Positions 28,168-38,050 of a DNA stretch of 64,000 nucleotides are shown piece by piece (the stretch's first letter is position 1; every line of letters starts with the position of its first letter). Below the pieces are notes generated by a model. The model made no database searches and had not been told where the DNA came from. It was given only the letters and a program-made list of their open reading frames with translations. Origin of the DNA: Desertibacillus haloalkaliphilus (lineage in GTDB: Bacteria; Bacillota; Bacilli; Bacillales; KJ1-10-99); contig NZ_JAHPIV010000001.1 of assembly GCF_019039105.1 (NCBI RefSeq), positions 1 to 64,000 of the forward strand, written 5' to 3'. A program made the position numbers and the translations under genes.

Positions 28168-28196
28168 ATTTTAGGAAAATAATTAACATTTGTCAA
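28168..28196 (-). promoter_or_regulatory. Sigma-A promoter of the methylmalonyl-CoA operon
   Basis: On the minus strand: TTGACA (28196-28191), 17-base spacer, TAAAAT (28173-28168). The -35 is perfect and the -10 has one mismatch. It lies about 75 bases upstream of the biotin carboxylase start. Confidence 0.8.
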
Positions 28197-28389
28197 TAGC
28201 TTTATAAAAAGTCATTCAGAAATATCAAACGATTCCGACATGTGTTGACAAAAAACGATAAACCAGCCGTTTTGAATATCCTCGTCCTCGACACACAGAT
28301 CACATGCAACAAAAAAGGGCCGCGGCACCTACTTCTCAGTTCATGTTGGTGCATACAGAACTTACAGTAGTTGGACTCGACCCCTTCAT

Positions 28390-30027
28390 CTATTTGATTT
28401 CAGCAAAAACTTGATAATTCATCTCTGGGTTTTTCTTTGCTTCATAAAGCGCAAGATCAGCATTTTTAATCAGTTGCTTTACTTTCGTTCCATCAGTTGG
28501 ATAATAGGACACTCCCATGCTTGAAGTCGTTTTAAACGAGTGCTCACCAATCTGCCATGTCTTTTTCAATTCCTCCATACAAGCCTCGACGACCTCTAAT
28601 GCTTCATCCTTCGTTTCTAATCCCGGGATTAACAGAATAAATTCATCCCCACCAATGCGAGCAACTGTGTCATTCGCTCGTACACTTTGTTGCAAGCGAC
28701 GCGCAATACCTTTTAATAATTCATCGCCCACATCATGACCCATCGTATCATTGATCTGTTTAAACTTATCACAATCGAGCGCGACAACAGCAATCATTTG
28801 TTCTAATCCTACCGCTTGTGTTAATGCAACCTCAATGCGATCGTGCAATAACCTTACATTCGGTAATTCAGTTAGCGGATCATGATAAGCCATTTGTGTA
28901 AGCTTTGATTCAAGATGCTTACGCTCACGAATATCACGCCCAGAGATTACCACTTGTTTATGATTTTCATAAAAAGAAGCTAATGCCCCTTCAACTTCGA
29001 TCCAAATCCAATGACCTTGTGCATGACGAATCCTCATTTCATATTTCAAACTGGCTTGTCCAGTTACTAAAGCAAGTAACTGCTTATGAAAGCCAGGTAA
29101 ATCATCCTTATGAATTAAGTTATAGTACCAGTGCCCCTCAATCGCACTAGCTGAGAAGCCTAACACTTGCTTATACGATGGTGAAGCATATGTAACAACC
29201 CCGTCCAAACTAATGACAGAAATTAAATCACGGGAATTTTCGGTGATCATTTGATAAAGAGCTTCGTTTTTTTCTAACCGCTTCTCTAAGTCTTTCTCGT
29301 AGCTCTTATCTGAAATTGTCACAATAATGTTTGTATGGTTTACAGGGTTAATCGTCATTGAAACATCAATTCGACTGCCATTTTTACGTTGTAACTTCGT
29401 CTCAAAGCGATCAATTCGCTCCCCAAGGCGTGCCTTAACCATAATCATAAGCAGCTCTTCTTTTAGAAATTCAGGGATAAATGGAAGCCCTTGTCCAACA
29501 ATGTCAGCTTCTACCCATCCAAATACGTTTTCAAAACAATTATTTACTTTTTCAATTGTTCCATTCATATCTTGGATAACGATGGCATCCTCTGATCCAT
29601 CAAGCAATGCCTCAATCATTTCATCGTATTGACGGCTTTCTTGTTCATGCCTAACTCGTTCCTTTTGATCTGTTGCTATCAACATAAACTGCTTTTCATC
29701 ATCTAACATAAATAACGTACCATCAATCAGTTGGCTGTTGCCAAATTCAATTTGAAACGTTTGGGATACTTCGCTATGTTCTAGAGCATATTGACCTCTT
29801 TCTACTAGTGCTCGTACGAGCTCACTTGGTAGCCCCTGCTCCGTTATGATATCATCTTTATCACCTGACAGTTGAAAATAATCAGCCCCCGCTTGATTAA
29901 ATTTATTTACAGTTAGCGTTCCATCCTCTGTTATGTTCATAAACAGGATAATCTCAGAAATGCTCGGCAAAATCATTTGCTCTAACACATAATCACTAGC
30001 CGCTGAAGTTGTAATCATATTTGACAT
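28390..30027 (-). CDS. PAS-PAS-PAS-GGDEF diguanylate cyclase
   Basis: 545-residue soluble protein that should make cyclic di-GMP. Three PAS-like regions (about residues 10-120, 130-250 and 265-380, the last with a PAC end ISGRDIRERKH) are followed by a GGDEF domain. The active site is intact (RIGGDEF), and the I-site RAND lies five residues before it, so product inhibition is likely. There is no membrane segment. ATG 30027 has GAAGGAAG. No dedicated partner is adjacent. Confidence 0.9.
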   Translation of the reverse strand: MSNMITTSAASDYVLEQMILPSISEIILFMNITEDGTLTVNKFNQAGADYFQLSGDKDDIITEQGLPSELVRALVERGQYALEHSEVSQTFQIEFGNSQLIDGTLFMLDDEKQFMLIATDQKERVRHEQESRQYDEMIEALLDGSEDAIVIQDMNGTIEKVNNCFENVFGWVEADIVGQGLPFIPEFLKEELLMIMVKARLGERIDRFETKLQRKNGSRIDVSMTINPVNHTNIIVTISDKSYEKDLEKRLEKNEALYQMITENSRDLISVISLDGVVTYASPSYKQVLGFSASAIEGHWYYNLIHKDDLPGFHKQLLALVTGQASLKYEMRIRHAQGHWIWIEVEGALASFYENHKQVVISGRDIRERKHLESKLTQMAYHDPLTELPNVRLLHDRIEVALTQAVGLEQMIAVVALDCDKFKQINDTMGHDVGDELLKGIARRLQQSVRANDTVARIGGDEFILLIPGLETKDEALEVVEACMEELKKTWQIGEHSFKTTSSMGVSYYPTDGTKVKQLIKNADLALYEAKKNPEMNYQVFAEIK

Positions 30028-30106
30028 TCTTATCTTCCTTTACTATAACGTAACTTACTAGCCTATTTTAGCATCTTTTGTGGTCGTTTGTATGTACTAC
30101 AAAAAA

Positions 30107-30138
30107 AACCACCCCATCAATTTATCCATGGGATGGTT
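30107..30138 (-). terminator. Terminator of the DDAH-like gene
   Basis: Stem aaccaccccat / atgggatggtt with one G-U pair, followed on the minus strand by eight T. Confidence 0.8.
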
Positions 30139-30151
30139 CCTTCTCATTTGG

Positions 30152-31003
30152 TCAATTCGATCGTAGCATTGGCATGGTAATACAACGAAATGCGCCGCCT
30201 GACTTTATAATTTCCGATATATCTACCTCGATAACAGTAAAACCATGATCTCTCAATTTTTGATTCACGTGTTTATTTCTAGGTAGACTAATGATTCTTC
30301 CTTCTCCTAACACAAGAACATTGGTACCTAATGTAAATTGCTCTTCCTTTGAGACTTCAATTAATTTATACCGCTTAGCGAATGCCTTGACCGTCTGTTC
30401 ATCAAATGCTGGAGGGTAGATTAATGCTTCATCTTTTGAAACGATATTAAATACACAATCAAGGTGCAAATACTGCCCGTCAAATGGAATCAATTCGACA
30501 TTATAATTTGGAAGTTTCTTTTGCAACTCGGTAATCGCTTTAACACCTGTACGTAGACTATCACCTATAAAGATCGTATCGCCATCGATGAGAACATCAC
30601 CACCCTCGATGGTTCCTGCTTCAAAATTGTGATAAGGAAGTTCCTGCTTCTTTAACCAACGCATAAGAATCTCTTCTTCCCCTTGTCGGATTTCCTTTTG
30701 TAGCTTAGCAATAAATAACGTTTCACCTAAAGTAAAGCCAATATCTCGTGTGAACACTTGCTCGGGGAATTCGCCGTTCGTAGGCAGTAATGACACCTCG
30801 ACACCAAGTTCTTCAAGCTTTTCCACCAAATCTTTGTGTTGTTTTAGGGCTACCTTCTTATCGATGTTTTCTTCTATGTAATGTGCTTGAATTTCATTAA
30901 TGGCTTCATCAATATGCATAAATTCCGGTTTACACAAGACCACTCGTTCTAAACGGTCGTATTCCCGATGGACACCTATGTTTTCAGATTGATTTTGTCC
31001 CAA
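30152..31003 (-). CDS. ykgA: DDAH / amidinotransferase-family protein, YkgA-like
   Basis: Guanidino-group-modifying enzyme fold (dimethylarginine dimethylaminohydrolase type) of 283 residues, the length of B. subtilis YkgA. The catalytic residues fit: EGGDVLID, the His in YLHLDCVFN, and a C-terminal Cys in GGAFRCITMPM. It hydrolyses a substituted arginine or related guanidine; the true substrate is unknown. The start is TTG 31003 with AAAGGGGGCG upstream. Monocistronic. Confidence 0.8.
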   Translation of the reverse strand: MGQNQSENIGVHREYDRLERVVLCKPEFMHIDEAINEIQAHYIEENIDKKVALKQHKDLVEKLEELGVEVSLLPTNGEFPEQVFTRDIGFTLGETLFIAKLQKEIRQGEEEILMRWLKKQELPYHNFEAGTIEGGDVLIDGDTIFIGDSLRTGVKAITELQKKLPNYNVELIPFDGQYLHLDCVFNIVSKDEALIYPPAFDEQTVKAFAKRYKLIEVSKEEQFTLGTNVLVLGEGRIISLPRNKHVNQKLRDHGFTVIEVDISEIIKSGGAFRCITMPMLRSN

Positions 31004-31151
31004 AGCATTACGCCCCCTTTTGTCTGTTTGTTATGTTGTGTTTGTATTGTACCCGTTCTATCGTAAAATATTTGAAAAGCTTGTCACCTGGAACGGTTAA
31101 GAAAAAAATCGTAAAAAAGTAAAAAGAACTCACGTAAATCGACAGAGACAG

Positions 31152-31160
31152 CATATACTA
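31152..31160 (+). promoter_or_regulatory. Possible sigma-K-like -10 element
   Basis: CATATACTA matches CATANNNTA at every fixed position and is also close to a sigma-A -10 (TATACT). A suitable -35 was not clear (nearest AC is 18 bases away). It lies 40 bases before the small gene. Confidence 0.3.
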
Positions 31161-31199
31161 ATGACAAGAAATCTTAACACTGTAAAGGGTGATGAACCA

Positions 31200-31379
31200 A
31201 TGAGTTTTACGCCTGTACGAATGAAACGCCTTCTCACTCACGACCGTTTTTTACATCACACATTTGAGGAGTTAAAAAACAAAGGTGTCTCAGACGAGGA
31301 CGAAGCGTTAAAAATGGTGTTTAACAGTTATGTTCTTAATCATCCAATGAAAAAAAATGCTTATCACTATTTAACGTAA
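31200..31379 (+). CDS. Small hypothetical protein, 59 residues
   Basis: Not recognised. 59 residues, basic and helical (MKRLLTHDRFLHHTFEELKNKG, then EDEALKMVFNSYVLNHP). ATG 31200 has AAAGGG with a good spacer, whereas the longer frame from 31161 has none. A hairpin (31401-31425) follows the stop, which supports a real transcription unit. The upstream CATATACTA may make it sporulation-expressed, which is a weak inference. Confidence 0.6.
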   Translation: MSFTPVRMKRLLTHDRFLHHTFEELKNKGVSDEDEALKMVFNSYVLNHPMKKNAYHYLT

Positions 31380-31400
31380 ATATGAAAGTTTGTTATGACA

Positions 31401-31425
31401 AAGCCATGCGCTCCCCGCATGGCTT
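31401..31425 (+). terminator. Hairpin after the small gene
   Basis: Perfect 10-bp stem aagccatgcg / cgcatggctt. The T-tail is short, so it may be a weak terminator. Confidence 0.5.
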
Positions 31426-31616
31426 ATGTTACGTACATAAAAACAAACCTTAAACAAATTATACCAATTATCTAGTGCTTTTACCTTTGTTTTCCAGAAA
31501 AATTTCAATCACTTTACCCTTACACCGAATGTTCACATAGCAATCCAATCCATGCAAATGTAGTATATCTTTTATGATAGACTTGCCTTCCATTGAATTT
31601 AGCAGAACTGCGAAGG

Positions 31617-31667
31617 AAGAACAGGCAAAGAGGACATCCCGGATCTTTTACTGATCCCTTTGTTCTT
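31617..31667 (-). terminator. Terminator overlapping the swrC stop
   Basis: Outer stem aagaaca / tgttctt with the inner stem ggatc / gatcc. The stop codon of the pump gene lies in the loop region. Confidence 0.5.
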
Positions 31668-34600
31668 TTCTGCGATAATTCTCAACAATCTCTCCTAATA
31701 ACTCAATTAATTCTTCCTTCGTACGATCTTTGATTGGCATTTGTTTTTCATCAGACTTAGCATAAGGCACAGAAGTTAAGTCCATTTCTTCCTTCACTTG
31801 CACGCCTTGTTCATCCCCTTTGCCATTAACTTTATGATGAATGTTTTCTGCAAATGAAGACCTCTTACGATGACTTCTTGGTGGTAACTGGGCTTCCTCA
31901 TAGAGTTCACCTTCGATCCATTGGTACGCATCTTTTCCGCTTTCCTGCTTCCTTAGCTGATAGACGGAAATGGTTTGACCATCTGCTGTGACAACTTTCT
32001 TATTCCTTCTTCTTGTTCGTTTATCAAACAAGCTATAAACGACAGGGATGACAAATAACGTTAGTAACGTACTACTGATTAATCCGGCGATGACCGTGAT
32101 CCCAAGCGGTTGTTGTATTTCTGTCCCTTCTCCTATCCCAAGAGCCAATGGAACTAACCCGAGAATCGTTGTTGTAGCTGTCATTAAAATCGGACGAATG
32201 CGATCTTTTACAGCCTCAACAATCGCTTCTAAACTGTCTAACCCGCTTCCTTTCTTTTGATTGATATAATCGACCAAAACGATGGAATTGTTGACAACGA
32301 TACCTGCCAGGACAATCAGCCCGATCAAGGCCGTGACACTAATCGGTGTTTGCGTGATCGTCAGTCCAATGGCAACCCCAATAAGGACAAGTGGCACAGA
32401 AAACATGATCACTAGCGGGTATTTAAAGGACTCAAATTGAGCAGCCATGACTAAATAGACAAACACTACCGCAGCAACAAGTGCTAATGATAGGTCACTA
32501 GTCGCATCTTCTAGTAATTGTTGATCACCGGTAAAAGCAATGACCGTATTTTCATCTAGCTGCATCCCATCAATATGGTCCCTTACTGTTGCCGTAAACT
32601 CCCCTAACGAAGTCGTTGTGCCAAATTGAAGGTGAAACTCGACCGCATCTTCTTGAGCAACTCGATTAATCGTTGCTGGTCCTTCTCCCTCTTCGATCAC
32701 GGTCACATCAGCTAACGATGCAAAGGTACCATCTTGCTTTCTTAATCGTAAGTTTCCTAAGCTTTCAATATCATCTAATACAGATTCATCATAGCGGACC
32801 GTGACTTCATAGATGCCATCATCTGGCACGACAAGCTGAGTAGCCGTTACTCCTCGTGTCACATCACCAACGACTTGAGCAATTTGTGCCGGCACAAATC
32901 CTTCCGCTCGAGCTGCATCAGGGTCGACAACAATTTGGATTTCATTTGTCGTATCGGTACGATCACTACGAATTTCTTCTACGTCTGATAGTCCAGATAA
33001 TTCAGCATATAAATCCTCAACCGCCTCATCTAACCGGTCTTTCTCAACATCACTCACGTAAAACGTTAATGTATTTGGGCTACCACCGAAGGAAGCTTGT
33101 AAATTCAAGGAAAGATCAGCTTCACCTGCCGCACGCTCCAAATCACGACGGATTGACTGAGCAAACTCAACCGTTGACTGGTTCCGCTCCCTTACTGGTA
33201 CCATCGATACGTGAACTTGGGCTTGATGACTTCCTGAGATCCCAAAAAGCGAAGCTTCTGCCCCTTCTGATCCCGTCACCGTTAAATAATCTTGAATTTC
33301 TTGTCGTCCAGCAAGAACAGCTTCAATATCTTCAACAACTGTAAACGTATCTTGAAGCGGCGTGCCACGCTCCATTTCAAGATCAACCGTGAAAAATCCT
33401 TCATCAGAAGCCGGTAAAAACTCAGTTCCAACTGTCGTAAGGCCAAACGCCCCTAACACGAGCAACCCACCTGTTATCGCTACAACTGCTATTCGGTGAC
33501 GGAGTGACCAACGAACAGAGCGTTCGACCGCTACAAGAAAGGGAGACGTTCTTCTACGCTCTTCTACGTTCTCTTTCGGAGACGTTAACACTCGACTCAC
33601 AATCATCGGTACGACGGTTAAAGCAACAACCAGCGAAGCAAATAAACTAAAAGAAACCGTTAACGCAAACTCTCGAAACAGATTACCAATGATACCAGTA
33701 ATGAAAACAACTGGTAAAAAAACTGAAACCGTGGTTAGCGTTGATGCTGTAATGGCAGCTGCTACCTCTTTTGCTCCATCACGAGCAGCATGTTTCGGTT
33801 CTTTTCCCATCGACAGATGACGGTAAATGTTTTCAATGACGACAATTGAATTATCAACAAGCATTCCGATCCCAAGTGCTAGCCCACCTAAGGTCATAAT
33901 ATTTAAACTGAAATTCGAAAAATACAATAGCACGAACGTAACGATCACAGAAAAAGGAATAGCGATCCCGATGATTAATGGGCTGCGAAGATTTCGTAAA
34001 AATAAGAAGAGCACAAGCATCGCAAATAGCCCACCAAAAAGTAAGGCCGTTGATACATTACCAATTGCCTCTTCAATAAACTCACCTTGGTCAAATAAAA
34101 CCGCTACATCTAATTCACGGTAACGACTAGTATGTAATAGTTCATCTAACCGTTGATTAAATTCACTCGATACAGCGGCAGTATTAGCATCTGCTTGCTG
34201 TTGTACACTTAATAGCAAGGATGGTTCCTGATTCGTTCTTGAGATCGATCGTATTTCTTCCGGGACAATCTCTACGGTTCCTACATCCGCAACTGTTATC
34301 TCTTCATACGTTTCTGGATCGATGGCCACAACCAAAGACCGAATGTCTTCAGTACCTTCAAGCGTTGACATGACTCTTGTTGTTAATCGGTGATCACCAC
34401 TTTGCACGGTGCCCCCTGGCAATGTAATGTGGTGCGATTGAATGAGTGAGACAATGTCCTCTTGGGCCAATTGGAAAGTCTCCAATTGTTCTTGGTCTAG
34501 CTGTACTCTGATGTGTTCAACGATTCTTCCGGATGTATCAATGTTTGCTACTCCATCAATTTTCACTAGCTCTCGTTCAAGGTCAGTCACTAACTCCTGA

Positions 34601-35049
34601 AAGTCGGTCACTTCTTCCCCCATTGCTAATGAAAGCTGAATAATCGGAAGCTGGGATGGATCAAAGGTTAAAAACCGCGGTTGATCTCCCCCTTCTGGGA
34701 GTGGCGTTTGATTAATACGGCTAATCACCTCATTTTCAATCTCACTAATTGACGTTGCCCATGAAAATTCAAGTAAAATCATGGACGACCCTTCCATTGA
34801 TGTTGAACTAATCGTATTAAGTCCAGAGAGTGTTGATAATTGGTCTTCTAATGGTGTCGTTACACGGTCAACGACTTCCTCCGGACCAGCATTTGGATAG
34901 CTCGTTACAACTGCACCAATTGGAGGATCAATTTCTGGAATCAATGTTAGCGGTATATTAAATAACGAAATAAAACCGAGCAATAAAAATAACAGCATCG
35001 CAACAATCGTAAAAACAGGTCTTCGGATTGAAAAGTTAGTTAATTGCAC
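31648..35049 (-). CDS. swrC: SwrC/AcrB-type RND efflux pump
   Basis: 1133-residue proton-driven exporter. It has the expected 12 membrane segments, with two large extracellular loops and the repeated N- and C-terminal halves (FSIRRPVFTIVAMLLFLLLGF at the start, LGGLALGIGMLVDNSIVVIENIYRH in the middle). B. subtilis SwrC (YerP), about 1065 residues, exports surfactin. This protein has an extra cytoplasmic C-terminal tail of about 100 charged residues. Start GTG 35049 has AAGGAGG with a 10-base spacer. No adaptor or outer-membrane partner is present, as expected in a Gram-positive. Confidence 0.9.
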   Translation of the reverse strand: MQLTNFSIRRPVFTIVAMLLFLLLGFISLFNIPLTLIPEIDPPIGAVVTSYPNAGPEEVVDRVTTPLEDQLSTLSGLNTISSTSMEGSSMILLEFSWATSISEIENEVISRINQTPLPEGGDQPRFLTFDPSQLPIIQLSLAMGEEVTDFQELVTDLERELVKIDGVANIDTSGRIVEHIRVQLDQEQLETFQLAQEDIVSLIQSHHITLPGGTVQSGDHRLTTRVMSTLEGTEDIRSLVVAIDPETYEEITVADVGTVEIVPEEIRSISRTNQEPSLLLSVQQQADANTAAVSSEFNQRLDELLHTSRYRELDVAVLFDQGEFIEEAIGNVSTALLFGGLFAMLVLFLFLRNLRSPLIIGIAIPFSVIVTFVLLYFSNFSLNIMTLGGLALGIGMLVDNSIVVIENIYRHLSMGKEPKHAARDGAKEVAAAITASTLTTVSVFLPVVFITGIIGNLFREFALTVSFSLFASLVVALTVVPMIVSRVLTSPKENVEERRRTSPFLVAVERSVRWSLRHRIAVVAITGGLLVLGAFGLTTVGTEFLPASDEGFFTVDLEMERGTPLQDTFTVVEDIEAVLAGRQEIQDYLTVTGSEGAEASLFGISGSHQAQVHVSMVPVRERNQSTVEFAQSIRRDLERAAGEADLSLNLQASFGGSPNTLTFYVSDVEKDRLDEAVEDLYAELSGLSDVEEIRSDRTDTTNEIQIVVDPDAARAEGFVPAQIAQVVGDVTRGVTATQLVVPDDGIYEVTVRYDESVLDDIESLGNLRLRKQDGTFASLADVTVIEEGEGPATINRVAQEDAVEFHLQFGTTTSLGEFTATVRDHIDGMQLDENTVIAFTGDQQLLEDATSDLSLALVAAVVFVYLVMAAQFESFKYPLVIMFSVPLVLIGVAIGLTITQTPISVTALIGLIVLAGIVVNNSIVLVDYINQKKGSGLDSLEAIVEAVKDRIRPILMTATTTILGLVPLALGIGEGTEIQQPLGITVIAGLISSTLLTLFVIPVVYSLFDKRTRRRNKKVVTADGQTISVYQLRKQESGKDAYQWIEGELYEEAQLPPRSHRKRSSFAENIHHKVNGKGDEQGVQVKEEMDLTSVPYAKSDEKQMPIKDRTKEELIELLGEIVENYRRKEQRDQ

Positions 35050-35332
35050 TCCTTCTTATCCTCCTTGTTCTATCCTCTATAACAGGGACTCACTCGAACA
35101 TAGAGAAAGAAGATCCCCCTTCTCGATATCACTTGTTCTTATCTTTTAAGATGCTTAAAAATTTACTGAACTACTCATTTCTAGTCCGCTAATTTTTTTC
35201 CACCTTTTGTCACTTAAATCGATTTACTTACAATTGTCCTCATATTATCGTCACAAATATGTCTAGAGGACTAATGATTTTTGTTCTCTCTTGTATTACG
35301 ATGAACTAGGAAATAAACGTAAGGAGTTTTCT
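35050..35332. other. Intergenic region between divergent genes
   Basis: About 280 bases, AT-rich, that must hold the promoters of the pump and of the PAP2 gene. No repeat or RNA was recognised. Confidence 0.6.
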
Positions 35333-36037
35333 ATGGTAGCAAACCTTCTCAGAAAAAAACGGACCACGTACGTGTCAATACTTATATCTTCATTGCTGAT
35401 CTTTATCTATCTATCAGCATCAACCCAAAGGAACCAATTAACGTTTCTAGATGTCTATCTCCTTAACTTGAGTGAACAGCTATCTGCTCCTTTATTTGAA
35501 GATATCTTTTCATTTGTCACACTGTTTGGCTCAGTTGAATTGATTGCAATTCTGTCTATTTTTCTTTTAAGTTTTCTCTTGTTCAAAAAAAAGGATTTTC
35601 GCATGATCGCTGCTTTTATTACGATCATGGCTGGGAGTGTACTCGCAAACTTCATTCTAAAACTCGTTTTTCAACGGGAACGTCCAGGGGAGACGAGCTA
35701 TTTTGAAGTGTTCGGATTTACAATCGAACTTGCATCCTATAGCTTTCCAAGCGGCCATACGATGAGGGCTTGTATCTTCTACGGTTTCTTGATTTATCTT
35801 ATTTATCATTATCAAATCTACCAATCAAAAGGAAAGCAAATCGCAGCAGCTTCCCTATTTGGTTTGATTCTTGCAGTTGGCTTCAGTCGGGTTTATTTAG
35901 ATGCTCACTTTCCATCTGATATCGTCGCTGCTTTCTACGCATCACTGGCATTATTTATGTTGTTTTTGCTCAGCATAGACCGATTTAAAATTAGAGAACA
36001 AGATAGGACCATCATCAAAAATAATGAAAACGGCTAA
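35333..36037 (+). CDS. PAP2-family membrane phosphatase
   Basis: 234-residue lipid phosphatase with about six membrane segments. The three PAP2 signatures are complete: K110-X6-RP (KLVFQRERP), PSGH (139-142) and SR-X5-H-X3-D (SRVYLDAHFPSD, 185-196). It probably dephosphorylates undecaprenyl pyrophosphate or phosphatidylglycerol phosphate outside the membrane. ATG 35333 has AAGGAG with a 6-base spacer. Confidence 0.85.
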   Translation: MVANLLRKKRTTYVSILISSLLIFIYLSASTQRNQLTFLDVYLLNLSEQLSAPLFEDIFSFVTLFGSVELIAILSIFLLSFLLFKKKDFRMIAAFITIMAGSVLANFILKLVFQRERPGETSYFEVFGFTIELASYSFPSGHTMRACIFYGFLIYLIYHYQIYQSKGKQIAAASLFGLILAVGFSRVYLDAHFPSDIVAAFYASLALFMLFLLSIDRFKIREQDRTIIKNNENG

Positions 36038-36045
36038 AATAAAAG

Positions 36046-36087
36046 ATAGGTGTTCTAAAAGGTTCATTTACCTTTTAAAACACCTAT
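36046..36087. terminator. Bidirectional terminator
   Basis: Stem ataggtgttctaaaaggt / accttttaaaacacctat with one mismatch and a short loop, just after the PAP2 stop and 89 bases from the KhtU stop. Confidence 0.8.
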
Positions 36088-36175
36088 TACTATGAAAAGA
36101 TTTGTTGTAGTCGTTAAACCGAAAAAGCTTACTCTAGTAATACTTCCTTCCCCTCGTTACTTTTAAAATTATAGA

Positions 36176-37342
36176 TTATCCTGGTAGCTTAACTTTTTGA
36201 ACTTTTGATTTTTCACCATATACTTTTTTGGCAATCTTAGGTGCTAGTTGAAACAAAAGAATGCCACTCATTGCTGATAATAAAATAAATGCACTACTAA
36301 AAACCTTAATTGAACCTGTCGCAAGGCTAGCAATAATAATGGAAAATTCTCCTCTTTGTGTCAACGAAAATCCTGCCCGTAAAGCTACACGCTTTGTTAA
36401 ACCATACCATCTACCACCAACTATACCGACAATAATCTTTGCAATGATTGACCACAAAAGTACAATTGCTAACAACCCAAGCATCGGTATTCCCTCTTCA
36501 AACGTTATTGTCGTCCCAAAATATAAGAAGAATAGTGGTAATGTTAAGTCTCGGATCGGAACGATTAACTGCTCCAACTGATGAGTTCTACGTACCTCTG
36601 CTATCATAATCCCAGCTAAAAATGCCCCAAGCACCTCTGATAAATCAAGATATAAAGCTAACCCGCCATAGGCCAAAGAAACCCCAATGAGCAGCATGAT
36701 AAAAATATCATCACTCATGTGCCGATCAAAAAAGGTTCCAAGTTTAGTAAAAACATACCTACCAATCAAAATGGCTCCAACGGTTAGGACAATGACTTTG
36801 ACTACTAATATAGATAATGAACCTGCAGTTAAAGCCCCTCCTGCGGTTAAACCAACTAAAATGGCAACAAGAACAGGCGCTACTAAGTCCTCAAAAATCA
36901 ATAACCCAAGAATAAATTCCGACTCAGGGTTAGCCATCCGTTTTGAACTTTCAAGCAATTTTGCTGTGATTGACGAGCTTGTTGCATAAACCACACCTCC
37001 AATGAGAAACGACATTAACGGATCGATCCCCATCAGTAGACAAATACAAGTAGTAACACCGAGGCTCAATGCAACATCCAACGACCCAGCTGGTGTAACT
37101 TTCTTGGCTACCTTTGCCAATTGCTTAATTGGAAACTCCATTCCTAACATAAAGAAAAGAAGAACAATACCAATTTCACCAACGAAATGGAGTAGTTCTG
37201 AGCCACTCAATAGTCCGCTAAGTACAATCCCTAAAAGGATATATAGAACAATTTGCGGAATTTTCATTTTTAAACCGATGTAACCAACAATAAATAAAAG
37301 GAGAAGAACTAAACCCGCTCCTAATAATTCAGGAAGTCCCAC
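36176..37342 (-). CDS. khtU: CPA2 cation/proton antiporter, KhtU/AmhT-like
   Basis: 388 residues, Na_H_Exchanger family, with about 12 hydrophobic segments. It exchanges K+ (or ammonium in the AmhT case) for H+ across the membrane. The start GTG 37342 follows the KhtT stop without a gap (TAG then GTG), with GGGGAGG 11 bases upstream, so the pair is coupled. It lacks a C-terminal RCK domain; this function is supplied by KhtT. Confidence 0.85.
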   Translation of the reverse strand: MGLPELLGAGLVLLLLFIVGYIGLKMKIPQIVLYILLGIVLSGLLSGSELLHFVGEIGIVLLFFMLGMEFPIKQLAKVAKKVTPAGSLDVALSLGVTTCICLLMGIDPLMSFLIGGVVYATSSSITAKLLESSKRMANPESEFILGLLIFEDLVAPVLVAILVGLTAGGALTAGSLSILVVKVIVLTVGAILIGRYVFTKLGTFFDRHMSDDIFIMLLIGVSLAYGGLALYLDLSEVLGAFLAGIMIAEVRRTHQLEQLIVPIRDLTLPLFFLYFGTTITFEEGIPMLGLLAIVLLWSIIAKIIVGIVGGRWYGLTKRVALRAGFSLTQRGEFSIIIASLATGSIKVFSSAFILLSAMSGILLFQLAPKIAKKVYGEKSKVQKVKLPG

Positions 37343-37837
37343 CTAATCGGTCGCCTCCCCTTCGCAAAGTTTTTCAAAATCAGCAATCTGTTCACTTTTC
37401 CCAATTGCCATAAGTGTATCCCCACTTTGCAATATTTCATCAACCCCTGGACTTGCAATCACTTCTTGATCCCTAAAAATACCTACAATTGAAACACCTG
37501 TACGTTTACCAATTTCTGAATCACCAATAGATTTATTGGTTAATGGTGACCGTTTTTTTAAACAGATCCATTCCATAACGATTTGGCTTTTAAACAACTT
37601 CATTTTGTCACTATCTACCGGCTGAAACACAGCACCTAATAACTGTGCGCCTAGTTCCCTAGTTTCATCGGCTGATAAATCCATCGAGAAGTCTGCTTCA
37701 TCATCATCAGCATCTTTAAAAAAGTACATTTCACGTTTTCCTGTATGGTGAATGATGAGAACGATCATACTGCCTTCAGCCGTCAAAAATGACATCTTCT
37801 TTCCGATACCTGGCAAATCAGCCATCTTTACATTCAT
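37343..37837 (-). CDS. khtT: KhtT/AmhM-like RCK_C regulatory subunit
   Basis: 164 residues. The N-terminal half starts NVKMADLPGIGKKMSF as in KhtT, and the C-terminal half is a TrkA_C (RCK_C) domain (GVSIVGIFRDQEVIASPGVDEILQSGDTLMAIGK). In B. subtilis this domain binds c-di-AMP and activates KhtU. The third gene of the B. subtilis set, khtS, is absent. It is divergent from the channel gene. Confidence 0.85.
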   Translation of the reverse strand: MNVKMADLPGIGKKMSFLTAEGSMIVLIIHHTGKREMYFFKDADDDEADFSMDLSADETRELGAQLLGAVFQPVDSDKMKLFKSQIVMEWICLKKRSPLTNKSIGDSEIGKRTGVSIVGIFRDQEVIASPGVDEILQSGDTLMAIGKSEQIADFEKLCEGEATD

Positions 37838-38050
37838 GATAATCTTCCTTTCAAAACCATTCTATTATTAATCCTTTCGTTATTATACATGATAATCATA
37901 GAGGGAATAAAATGTTATCAAGTTTCTCTAGACACTGATTCATTTTTTGCCCCCTAAAGATTTAATTTAATATTTATTTTTCTTATAAATTCAAATCATG
38001 ATGGAAAGGATTATAAAAGTTTACGAAAAACGTAATGGAGGACACCTTCA

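Noticed and set aside
28330-28358. Weak hairpin after the diguanylate cyclase
   Set aside because: Stem gcacctac / gttggtgc has a mismatch and a long loop; terminator role unproven.
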